Assembly (NCBI GenBank): GCA_023475345.1
Contig: JAMCWD010000001.1
Location: forward strand, 124,001 to 188,000
Direction of reading: 5' to 3'
Length of the DNA: 64,000 nucleotides
Origin: Chloroflexota bacterium
GTDB lineage: Bacteria > Vulcanimicrobiota > JAMCWD01
In this document: positions 36,451 through 44,068 of the stretch, piece by piece
Position numbering within the stretch: position 1 is the stretch's first letter
Layout of the letters: each line of letters opens with the position of its first letter
Notes under the pieces: generated by a model
What the model saw: only the letters and a program-made list of their open reading frames with translations
The model's database searches: none
What the model was told of the DNA's origin: nothing
Made by a program: the position numbers and the translations under genes

Positions 36451-37449
36451 GTGCCGTTTAGCTTCACACTTAAAAATAAACCAGGGGAAAAGCTGTTTTC
36501 TCTTTTGAAGGAAAACAGGAGGGAAATTTCACATATTTATCTTTTGAACCCCTTCAGCTTTCTCAAGGATTCCGATGAAGAGCATTCGAGAAAGCTGAAA
36601 GATTTCGTCGATATGGCGGGAGCGCTGCGCCCTTTCGGCTGTGACCTCGTTTTCACGCTGGAGGACACGTGTCTGGGTGGCTGGCAGGTTACGGCAGAAT
36701 TTCACAAGAAGCTTGTCAGTACAATGGAGGAAGTCGGGGAATCGGGCATCACCGGCGTATGTGTTTCGGACCCTTACCTCACAGAGGTTTTTCGATCTTC
36801 GTTCAAGCCTTATGACAGGCTCAGCCGCTTCGGCCTTTACTGGGGCCTCGGGGGCAAGTTGACCCATGAAATAAAACTGCGGTATTTGACCAACCTGGAC
36901 ATGTCCCTGGTAACTGTTCATCCATCGTTGAACCGGAACCCGGCGGAGTTGACGCCTCTTCTCGGACGGATGCTCGGCAGGGCGGAGGTTGTAGTCAATT
37001 ACGGGTGCCCTCCGCATTGCGGCATGGAATTTCCCTGCAGGGCATTGAGGTTTCATATCAGGGAAGATGAATATTCCCCGGAAGAGAGAGAAAAAATCAT
37101 AACGGCATACATGGAGGAATGCAGGGCCGCCGCCCCGCATGAACCCACAGATCTCCTTACACTGCCTGTTATCCTGCCGGAGCACCTGGATTATTACTTT
37201 GTCAATTTCGGGGCCGACCTTTTCCAGGTATTGACACCTCATGACGACGAGGAAGCCGCATGCCGGATTCTCGAATATTATTTTAAAAGAGAATCCCCCG
37301 ACAACCTGGCCGATCTTTTATACCGGCCGCTATGTAAAGATTGGGGAGAAGGGCTTCCAGTTTCATTGATAAAACAGCATCATGAGAAGTTGTATAATTA
37401 TGGCGATAGCTGTAAGGATTTGATTGAGAAGGAAATTCTGCATGGATAA
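36451..37449 (+). CDS. U32-like protein with a Cys cluster, first of the pair
   Basis: This is a 332-residue cytoplasmic protein (no signal peptide) that resembles U32 peptidase-family proteins such as UbiU/UbiV and the tRNA or rRNA hydroxylation factors. The diagnostic part is GCPPHCGMEFPC (Cys186, Cys190, Cys196), matching a similar cluster in the gene two further on. Such cysteines bind a 4Fe-4S cluster in characterised members. The family label is an oxygen-independent hydroxylation factor rather than a true protease, but the substrate here is unknown. It overlaps the next small gene by eight bases. Confidence 0.6.
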   Translation: MPFSFTLKNKPGEKLFSLLKENRREISHIYLLNPFSFLKDSDEEHSRKLKDFVDMAGALRPFGCDLVFTLEDTCLGGWQVTAEFHKKLVSTMEEVGESGITGVCVSDPYLTEVFRSSFKPYDRLSRFGLYWGLGGKLTHEIKLRYLTNLDMSLVTVHPSLNRNPAELTPLLGRMLGRAEVVVNYGCPPHCGMEFPCRALRFHIREDEYSPEEREKIITAYMEECRAAAPHEPTDLLTLPVILPEHLDYYFVNFGADLFQVLTPHDDEEAACRILEYYFKRESPDNLADLLYRPLCKDWGEGLPVSLIKQHHEKLYNYGDSCKDLIEKEILHG

Positions 37450-37783
37450 GCTGGATATTCTCGACAGCGAGATCAGGGAGATCTTCGGCAGCCAGGGGAT
37501 CCTGACGAACATCGGCATGAATTTGAGGTCGTGCGGCTGTGAAGTTCTGTCCCTGGATTTCAGCGCTTTGATGAATGATGCATTTCAGATGAAGAAAAAA
37601 GAGCTGCTTTATAAAATCGAAAATTATCTGCCCGGATGGAATGTTTATTATATAAGCGCTTTTCCCGGAACAGAGATGATCAGGAAAGTTTCGCTGAGAA
37701 AATTTTGTAATTATTGTAAAGAAAATTATCTGGCCGGGCGGGATCTTGGGCCGAATGTTCTCGTGGCGGGTGAGAATTTATGA
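37442..37783 (+). CDS. Small conserved-context protein between two U32-like genes
   Basis: This 113-residue soluble protein matches no family I recognise. It begins with a helical segment (MDKLDILDSEIREIFGSQG) and ends with FCNYCKENYLAGRDLGPNV, containing a C-x-x-C pair. AAGGAA supports the ATG at 37442. It is sandwiched between, and overlaps, two U32-like genes, so it is probably a carrier, adaptor or third subunit for them. A carrier-protein-like role is only a guess; the sequence gives no attachment-site serine motif that I can defend. Confidence 0.65.
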   Translation: MDKLDILDSEIREIFGSQGILTNIGMNLRSCGCEVLSLDFSALMNDAFQMKKKELLYKIENYLPGWNVYYISAFPGTEMIRKVSLRKFCNYCKENYLAGRDLGPNVLVAGENL

Positions 37784-38814
37784 AGTTGATGGTGGGAGCA
37801 AAAGGGAATATAGAAAGCACGAAAGTTCTCCTGGAAGAAACCCGGGGGATGATAGCGGAGCTTTTCGTATCCGTTCAGAATTCTAAATATTCAAGCGGCA
37901 GGACTTATGTTCATGAAATCGGTTTCGAAGAACTTTGCGAACTGGTGAAACTCGCCCTGCCTTACGGCGTCGATATCATGGCGGCGTTCAATACACCGTG
38001 TTTCGGCGGAAAAGAAGTTTTGCCCGAATTCCGCAGGGAGTTCGATGAATACCTGGAGCGTGTTTATGAAGCAGGCGTCAGAAAAATAGTTCTGACTCAT
38101 CCCATGTTGATCCGGCGGGCGGTCGAGAAATTTCCTGATATAGACGTTGTGGTTTCGGTATTCGCAGAGGTTGATGATCTCGACAAGCTGAAATATTATG
38201 AGTCTCTCGGTGCAAGGCGTGTTACCATCCCTCACGAATTGAACCGTGATCTTCCCAAATTGGAACTGTTTGTTAAAAACAGCAGCATGGATATGGAAGT
38301 CATCCTTAATTTGTCATGCGTCCATTATTGTGCCAGGGCCGATTTCCATTGCATGTTCGTCGGTCATTGTACCGAAGATATGATCGGCAGGCAGGCGGGA
38401 GACTATTATACCGGGTGGTGTGATAGATTCAGAGTGAACAGGCCGTGGGAGATACTCTGCGGAGATTGGATAAGGCCCGAAGATATCAAACGGTATGAAG
38501 ATATCGGCATTGAATATTTCAAAATCGCAGGCAGGGCCACTTCGACGACATGGATCATAAGAGCCGTAAAAGCTTTTGCTTCGAGGCGCTGGGAAGGGAA
38601 CGTGTTCGAATTATTGACCCAGTTTTATCCCTATACAGACAGGCTTGGCGATAAAAGCCCGTTGTACCTGTACAACCCGCTCCTTGATGATTGCATGGAC
38701 AGGCTTTATTCCTGCGGCCATATTTGCCACCAGTGCGATTATTGTCATCAATTATATTACAGGCTGGCCGGGAAGGAAAAAACCGGGATTTTTCCGGGCC
38801 AGGTGCTGCCATAG
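37780..38814 (+). CDS. U32-family protein with Fe-S-type cysteines, second of the pair
   Basis: This 344-residue protein is more typical of the U32 family than its upstream relative. It has a TIM-barrel-like sequence (MKLMVGAKG ... MAAFNTPCFGG ... KIVLTHPMLIRRA ... RRVTIPHELN), a central cluster SCVHYCARADFHC (Cys180, Cys184, Cys191) and a C-terminal CGHICHQCDYC segment. Characterised relatives use a 4Fe-4S cluster for anaerobic hydroxylation of ubiquinone precursors or RNA. The pairing of two U32 proteins mirrors the UbiU-UbiV heterodimer. ATGA overlap with the small upstream gene supports a complex. Confidence 0.75.
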   Translation: MKLMVGAKGNIESTKVLLEETRGMIAELFVSVQNSKYSSGRTYVHEIGFEELCELVKLALPYGVDIMAAFNTPCFGGKEVLPEFRREFDEYLERVYEAGVRKIVLTHPMLIRRAVEKFPDIDVVVSVFAEVDDLDKLKYYESLGARRVTIPHELNRDLPKLELFVKNSSMDMEVILNLSCVHYCARADFHCMFVGHCTEDMIGRQAGDYYTGWCDRFRVNRPWEILCGDWIRPEDIKRYEDIGIEYFKIAGRATSTTWIIRAVKAFASRRWEGNVFELLTQFYPYTDRLGDKSPLYLYNPLLDDCMDRLYSCGHICHQCDYCHQLYYRLAGKEKTGIFPGQVLP

Positions 38815-38827
38815 AAGGAGAGACGGC

Positions 38828-39493
38828 ATGGCGAAAAAGAGTCCTTCAAAAAAAGTTAAAAGAACCGAAAAGGGAAAGCCGCCGAAAAAAGAGGACCAGG
38901 GCGTTTCGATATGGTTTATAGTAGCGCTGGCGGTGGGGCTTATGGGTTTTAGCATTTTCTATTTTTTTGCTTCAGGGAAAGGTCTTTCATCGGAAAATTT
39001 CAGGGTGATCAAGCCGGGGATGTACCAGGGAGAAGTCAGGATGTATATGAAAGAGCCCTGGAAGGTTGTCGAGCCTTCGGACCCCGGGGGCATAAAGGAA
39101 TTTGAAGGCGATAAAGCTCCGAAGTATCCCCTGAAAGGCCAGGTATATATTTATTTCAGGAGCGGGTATTTCGGCTATATATATTTTGATAAGGAAGGGA
39201 AAGTGGAAAAAGTCGTCGCCTCTCCTTCCAGCAGGCAGGTGGAAGGCAGGGAGTATTTCAGGGTCGTTAAAGCGGGCATGAACCAGGATGCTGTTATTGA
39301 AAATATGGGAGGGAAGCCCATCGGTATTGTTAAACCTGATAATCCGGGGGGCATTGCCGAATATCAGGGAGATAAAGCCCCTGCAGGGCCAGCAGACGGG
39401 GATGTTTATATTTTCAAGAAGCTGGATTATTACGGGTATGTATACTTTGATAAAGAAGGGAAAGCGGAAAAAGTTATAATGGTTCGTGAATAA
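38828..39493 (+). CDS. Membrane protein with two tandem BamE/SmpA-like domains
   Basis: This 221-residue protein starts with a Lys-rich cytoplasmic stretch and a single transmembrane helix (residues about 27-49). Two repeats of a BamE/SmpA-like fold follow (about 58-132 and 143-221), each with F-R-V-[IV]-K-x-G-M ... EV/AV ... P-x-x-[IV]-V-x-P ... VYIYF/VYIFK ... GY[IV]YFDKEGKxEKV. The two copies are similar enough to indicate an internal duplication. BamE is an outer-membrane lipoprotein of the BAM complex, but this one is anchored by a helix and doubled. AAGGAG upstream supports the ATG at 38828. It follows the U32 cassette by 13 bases. Confidence 0.7.
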   Translation: MAKKSPSKKVKRTEKGKPPKKEDQGVSIWFIVALAVGLMGFSIFYFFASGKGLSSENFRVIKPGMYQGEVRMYMKEPWKVVEPSDPGGIKEFEGDKAPKYPLKGQVYIYFRSGYFGYIYFDKEGKVEKVVASPSSRQVEGREYFRVVKAGMNQDAVIENMGGKPIGIVKPDNPGGIAEYQGDKAPAGPADGDVYIFKKLDYYGYVYFDKEGKAEKVIMVRE

Positions 39494-39561
39494 TGGTTAT
39501 TGTATGGTGGTCGGCGGACCGGCGGATGGTTGTTTTTTGACGAATACCCGGAAAGCTTCCC

Positions 39562-39591
39562 TTGACCCTTGTTGATTTTAAAGGATATAAT
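39562..39591 (+). promoter_or_regulatory. Near-consensus sigma70 promoter
   Basis: TTGACC (39562-39567), an 18-base spacer and a perfect TATAAT (39586-39591). Transcription should begin near 39598. This rules out the in-frame TTG at 39594 as start and supports the TTG at 39621, which has AAGGGGG in front. Confidence 0.65.
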
Positions 39592-39620
39592 TATTGAAGC
39601 TTGAGAAGGGGGTGTTTATT

Positions 39621-40466
39621 TTGAAGAAGACAGGTTATGCGTTATGTATATTTATAGCGCTTTTCATAATTTTATCATCGGTGGTTTTTGGAGCAAGCGA
39701 TACACAGTCGATAAATCAAAAGGACAGCGTTTTTATTTCAAAAATAACTCCAAGGACAAGCTCGATAATAGTGCCGCCTGCCGGTTTCCCTTATTATCTT
39801 GAGGTGGAATATAGCCTGGTATCAACTTCCAGGGCGTATGTAGAGGTCGGGGTATATTTAAAGGATCTGCAAAAAGGGGCCGAAAGCAAGCTGGTTACAA
39901 AGCCCCGAGTTTTCCCGGTTACAGCAGGGAAGGGCGCGCTGCTTGTTACTACGGATGTTGTTAATGTGGTGCCCAAGAATGTCAGGCAGGAGTTGCTTAT
40001 AGTTGCTTCTTTAAAGAACACCTCGGGGAACGAGCTTGCATATTCAAACAGCATTAATATGGTTGTAGGGAACAGGAAGGTTATCAAGAGCGGAACCCAG
40101 AGCAATACAGATTCCCTTCAGGTATTGAGCGTCAATCCTCCGGAAGAAAGTAGTCTTTCCTTGGGGAAAAGCATAAATTTTGTTTTTAAGATTAATTATG
40201 GTGTTATGTCAAGGCCTTATGCATTCGTAAATTTTGAATTTTCCGATGCCTCGCAAGCAAGGACGGGGATGGCCTGGTATTCGGTAACCGTCCCTTTGAA
40301 AAAGGGGAAAGGCATTATGGAAATTGCCTTCCCCATTACTTTTGCGGGCGACTTATACGGCCGCAGGATGGCTATAGGCGTTCCTTTCCGTGTGGAGCCC
40401 CTGGGAGGAACAAGTTCGTATTCCGTACTACAAAGTTATACATTTGAACCTTTAAAGAGAAAATAA
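39621..40466 (+). CDS. Secreted beta-rich protein with internal duplication
   Basis: This is a 281-residue protein with a Sec signal peptide (cleavage probably after VFG) and no lipobox. I do not recognise the family. The mature part seems to be two similar halves: the first contains SRAYVEVGVYLKD and GKGALLVTTDV, the second SRPYAFVNFEFSD and GKGIMEIAFPI at equivalent places, suggesting two immunoglobulin-like beta-sandwich domains. Such domains usually bind other proteins or carbohydrates outside the cytoplasm. It has its own strong promoter, so it need not be co-regulated with the U32 cassette. Confidence 0.65.
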   Translation: MKKTGYALCIFIALFIILSSVVFGASDTQSINQKDSVFISKITPRTSSIIVPPAGFPYYLEVEYSLVSTSRAYVEVGVYLKDLQKGAESKLVTKPRVFPVTAGKGALLVTTDVVNVVPKNVRQELLIVASLKNTSGNELAYSNSINMVVGNRKVIKSGTQSNTDSLQVLSVNPPEESSLSLGKSINFVFKINYGVMSRPYAFVNFEFSDASQARTGMAWYSVTVPLKKGKGIMEIAFPITFAGDLYGRRMAIGVPFRVEPLGGTSSYSVLQSYTFEPLKRK

Positions 40467-40850
40467 ACAGGTTTGAATAGAATACGGAAGTTAGGGAATC
40501 GCCGGTTTAAATTAGTTCTTTAAACGGATCGGCGCACTTAAAGTTCATATAAAGCATATTCTGAAAAAAAACAGTTACGGGAAATGATATCGTCAGGACG
40601 GGAAAATGTTGTTGAATGTATGCCGGGAACTTTTATTCAGTGTGATATTCAAGTTTGTCCATGTCGGAAGATGAAAATTATTTCAAGGATTGACTTGAAC
40701 CCGGAAAAGGAATAATAACAGGATTATTGAAATTAACCCGAGTTATTCAGTAATAAGTGGAGGAGTAGAATTACTTACGGTATAAACAGTTAGTGGCCGT
40801 ACAAAGATACTTATAGCCGGGGCCGTTGTAGTAGAAGGAGATAGAAATTT
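40467..40850. other. Longest non-coding gap (384 bases)
   Basis: I see no gene here. It contains a small AT-rich hairpin (GTTTAAA 40505-40511 with TTTAAAC 40519-40525) and a -35-like TTGACT at 40690-40695 followed by AATAAT or TAATAA at 15 or 17 bases. A TATAAA box lies at 40781-40786 without a good -35 partner. AAGGAGA just before 40851 is the ribosome site of the next gene. The first part may hold the end of the upstream transcript and the rest a promoter region with a long leader. Confidence 0.5.
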
Positions 40851-42098
40851 ATGAAAGGGAAGCTTATTGTTTGGTTAGGGATTCTGCTGGTTGCCGGTTT
40901 GTTTGTTTGGCTCGGGGTTTCGCTTGTAATGAAGCATCGTTTAAAAATGGAGATGCACAAGGAGGCCTGGGAGCATATTAAAAACGCCGAGAAGCTGGAA
41001 GGCGATTTTGCATATCCTGAAGCCCTAAAAGAATTGAGGGAATCGGAGAATCTGGATCCTTCTTTTACACGGGTATACAGCCTCAGGGGAGACATACTGC
41101 GCCAGATGGGACGTGGCTCCGATTCGATCGTTGCTTTTAAGAAGGCGCTGGAACTTGAACCAAATAACCCGGATATTCTTCATGACCTGGGTTTTTCTTA
41201 CCAGTGGAAGGGCGAAACGGAAAGCGCCATAGAGTGCTATAAAAAAGCTTTAAAAATAAATCCTAACCACATCGCGTCTCATAAGAACCTTGCCGATGCA
41301 TATATGATTTTAATGGCAACACAGCCCAGGGGCAGCAAGGAATGGAACGATTTGTGGGATAATGCGTACAGGGAAGCCGAGATTGCGATAAAACTGAACC
41401 CGGACGAATGGGGCGCATATTATATCATGGGGCAATTACATTTTGTCAAGAAAGAAGATGACGACGCAATCAAGGCTTTCAGCACGGTAACAAAAGAACC
41501 AGAAAACGACCGGTATGAATATATCATGAGATCCTATGCCACCCAGGGATTTATCCATTATTACCAGGGAAAGCGCGATCTTGCCCTGAAGGAATTTGAC
41601 AAATATATACAGATGTGGCATGACCGCCCCGGGTATAATGTTGATTGTATTTTGCCCGATCGTGAGAAATATTCGTTCTATCGCGAGGTATTGCTGGGCA
41701 AGAAATTTACAAAGGAAATGCTTGAGCAATATGAATCCACCGATCAAAAGTTCCTTTCCCGCGGTGTGGTGATGCCGGTTATCACACTTGAACTCAGAAA
41801 GTTCTTTAAAGACTACATAGATGCACGTGACAGGCACGATACGAAGGCAATGGAGAAAACACTGAGGGATCAGCTTATGAAAAACCCCGCGCGTTATGCC
41901 AACTGTTCAGGCATAATACTTATGGGGATACCCGAGCTTGATGCGGAGACGGCATATCTTCTTGCAGGGATCCTGGCCGATTCGGGCAGGCACGATGAAG
42001 CGATGAAGATCTATAAAAAGGGGCTTGATCTTTGCCCCGGTCATCCGCTTCTTGAACAGGGGCTTGCAAAATTGCCGGAAAAACGGCAATCTCCCTGA
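40851..42098 (+). CDS. Membrane-anchored TPR protein
   Basis: This 415-residue protein has an N-terminal transmembrane helix (residues about 5-27), no lipobox, then TPRs interrupted by longer helical segments. The repeats are less regular than in the neighbours: about four typical TPRs, then a region with EKYSFYREVLLGKKFTKEMLEQY that does not follow the pattern, and a final TPR. The start is well supported by AAGGAGA. It is separated from the two WD40 genes by only eight bases, so they are probably one operon. Confidence 0.85.
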   Translation: MKGKLIVWLGILLVAGLFVWLGVSLVMKHRLKMEMHKEAWEHIKNAEKLEGDFAYPEALKELRESENLDPSFTRVYSLRGDILRQMGRGSDSIVAFKKALELEPNNPDILHDLGFSYQWKGETESAIECYKKALKINPNHIASHKNLADAYMILMATQPRGSKEWNDLWDNAYREAEIAIKLNPDEWGAYYIMGQLHFVKKEDDDAIKAFSTVTKEPENDRYEYIMRSYATQGFIHYYQGKRDLALKEFDKYIQMWHDRPGYNVDCILPDREKYSFYREVLLGKKFTKEMLEQYESTDQKFLSRGVVMPVITLELRKFFKDYIDARDRHDTKAMEKTLRDQLMKNPARYANCSGIILMGIPELDAETAYLLAGILADSGRHDEAMKIYKKGLDLCPGHPLLEQGLAKLPEKRQSP

Positions 42099-42106
42099 AA
42101 TTAATT

Positions 42107-44068
42107 ATGCTTGATGAGACCAGGAAATTCATTGTAATAATCATACTGCTGTTCATAACAGGATGTTCGACGGATCATAAACCAGGTAAAGCTGCATATC
42201 CGCCCCCGCCTTCTACTACAATAAAAGAAACAGGCACCGACGTTCTCCGGCAGGGTCATATCAGGATGTTCACGTGTTCGGCCTGGAGCCCGGACGGCTC
42301 CAGGATTGCCTGCGGCGGCGCCGACCGCAGGATCAGGATATGGGATGTAAAAAGCCGCAGGTTAATGTACACCCTCAAGGGCATGAATGATGATCCCTGG
42401 GGATTGATCTGGACTCCCGACGGATACATTATTGCCGCGTGCCTTGACGGCACAATACATTTTTGGAAATATCCTTCCGGAGTAAATGATTTGACGTTTC
42501 AGGCGCATGATGACAGCATTTTGTCGATAGCGCTCAAGCCCGGCGGGAATGAAATAACAACAGCTTCACAGGACGGCACCATCAAGTTATGGGAGCCGGG
42601 GAACAAAAAACCTCTTCTGGTCCTTGCGCATAAAGGAGAAGAAGCTTTAAGCGTTGCTTTAACCAAGGATTATATTGCAGGCGGATTTAATGACGGAAAA
42701 ATTATTATCAGGACGCTTACCGGCAAAAATGAAACCAGGCATATCGATACCGGGTCGCCCGTAGTTTTTCTTGCAGCAGAACAGGCCGGTAATTACTTTG
42801 CATCCGTTGATGAAAAAGGCAAAATTACGATTTGGGAAATAAAGAACGGGAATAAGATCGCCGAATTGACCGGCCCCGCCCCGCCCCCGGGCGGCCTTGC
42901 TTTTTCGTCTTCGGGAAAATATCTTGCCGCCGTTTCCCAGACAGACGGCGTCATTATCTGGAGAAAGAATGATGCAGGCGAGTTTATTAAAGATGTTTCG
43001 AATACAACAGCGCCGGGCGATAAAAAATTTTTAGGGTTATATTCAGTTTCTTTTTCTCCATCGGGGGATGAGCTTGCTGTTGTAGGCAGGCGCCGGGCGA
43101 TTCGAATATTATCCTTAAAAGACAATAAATGGCGTGAGATCCCCGCTTTCCAAAGCGAGATATACGCAGTTGATTTTCTTAATGATCAAAAGCACGTTAT
43201 ATCAAGCGGGGGGAATCGCCGCATCGATATATGTGATATTAAAGATATGAAACCTGTTTCTAGTTGTATTTATGATCGGGCGGATGCCGTCGGGGCCCTT
43301 CTGGTATTGCCTGACAAAAACGGGCCGGATGGAAAAGTTGCATCTTTTGTTTCCGGGGACATTTCGGGGAACGTGTGTTTATGGGAGGGAGCGCCTCAAA
43401 AAGGATTTTCTCCGGTAAAAGAGGTTAATATCGGGGAAACCGAAATATGGAAACTTCGTCTTTCGCCGGATAAGAAGTCGGTGATTGCCGCATGTGAGGA
43501 CGGCTATATAAGGATTCTGGATTTACCGGGCCTGGAAAATTCCAGAGAAATTAAAGCGCATAGCGATTCGGTTGTAAATGTGGTTTTTCATCCCGGCGGG
43601 GACAGGCTTTCTTCGAGTTCATGCGATAATACGATTCATATTTATTCATGGCCGGAGATGCATTTGCTGCGTGTCTTAAAAGGCCATACCTATGATGTTT
43701 ACGGCCTTGCATTTTCGGGCGACGGAAAAAAATTATATTCAGTTTCGGGGGACAGGACTCTCCGTGAATGGGATATCGAGGCCGGAAAGCTGATAAAAAC
43801 TTACCACGCTCTGGGAGATTGCGGCATGAGCATTATAGAATCGCCTGCAGAACTACAACTTTATTCGATAATAAGCTGGGACGGGATTCAAAGGTTCTGG
43901 AACCCTTCCGCGCCGGAAAAATGGAGAAAAACATTGATCGGCAGGGATCTGTTGTGCCAGGCATATAGTGATGACGGCAGCGTTCTTGTTGTCGGCGATG
44001 CCGGCGGCAAGCTGAACCTGATGGACGGGCGCACAGGAGAATTAAAAGGGGAAATATCCTTGCCGTGA
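42107..44068 (+). CDS. WD40 beta-propeller lipoprotein 1
   Basis: This is a 653-residue predicted lipoprotein (lipobox FITGC) made of roughly 13-14 WD40 repeats, enough for two propellers, for example AWSPDGSRIACGGADRRIRIWD and AFSGDGKKLYSVSGDRTLREWD. WD40 domains are protein-interaction platforms; finding them behind a lipoprotein signal, outside the cytoplasm, is less usual. Some central repeats are degenerate. It overlaps its paralog by GTGA. Confidence 0.86.
   Translation: MLDETRKFIVIIILLFITGCSTDHKPGKAAYPPPPSTTIKETGTDVLRQGHIRMFTCSAWSPDGSRIACGGADRRIRIWDVKSRRLMYTLKGMNDDPWGLIWTPDGYIIAACLDGTIHFWKYPSGVNDLTFQAHDDSILSIALKPGGNEITTASQDGTIKLWEPGNKKPLLVLAHKGEEALSVALTKDYIAGGFNDGKIIIRTLTGKNETRHIDTGSPVVFLAAEQAGNYFASVDEKGKITIWEIKNGNKIAELTGPAPPPGGLAFSSSGKYLAAVSQTDGVIIWRKNDAGEFIKDVSNTTAPGDKKFLGLYSVSFSPSGDELAVVGRRRAIRILSLKDNKWREIPAFQSEIYAVDFLNDQKHVISSGGNRRIDICDIKDMKPVSSCIYDRADAVGALLVLPDKNGPDGKVASFVSGDISGNVCLWEGAPQKGFSPVKEVNIGETEIWKLRLSPDKKSVIAACEDGYIRILDLPGLENSREIKAHSDSVVNVVFHPGGDRLSSSSCDNTIHIYSWPEMHLLRVLKGHTYDVYGLAFSGDGKKLYSVSGDRTLREWDIEAGKLIKTYHALGDCGMSIIESPAELQLYSIISWDGIQRFWNPSAPEKWRKTLIGRDLLCQAYSDDGSVLVVGDAGGKLNLMDGRTGELKGEISLP

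Noticed and set aside
36451..38814. Direct assignment as UbiU, UbiV and UbiT
   Set aside because: The first protein is too diverged, the middle protein shows no SCP2-like features, and no ubiquinone pathway gene is nearby. Only the U32 family label is supported.
39594..39620. Upstream TTG start for the secreted beta-rich protein
   Set aside because: It lies at or before the expected transcription start of a near-consensus promoter. The TTG at 39621 has the ribosome site and begins the signal peptide.
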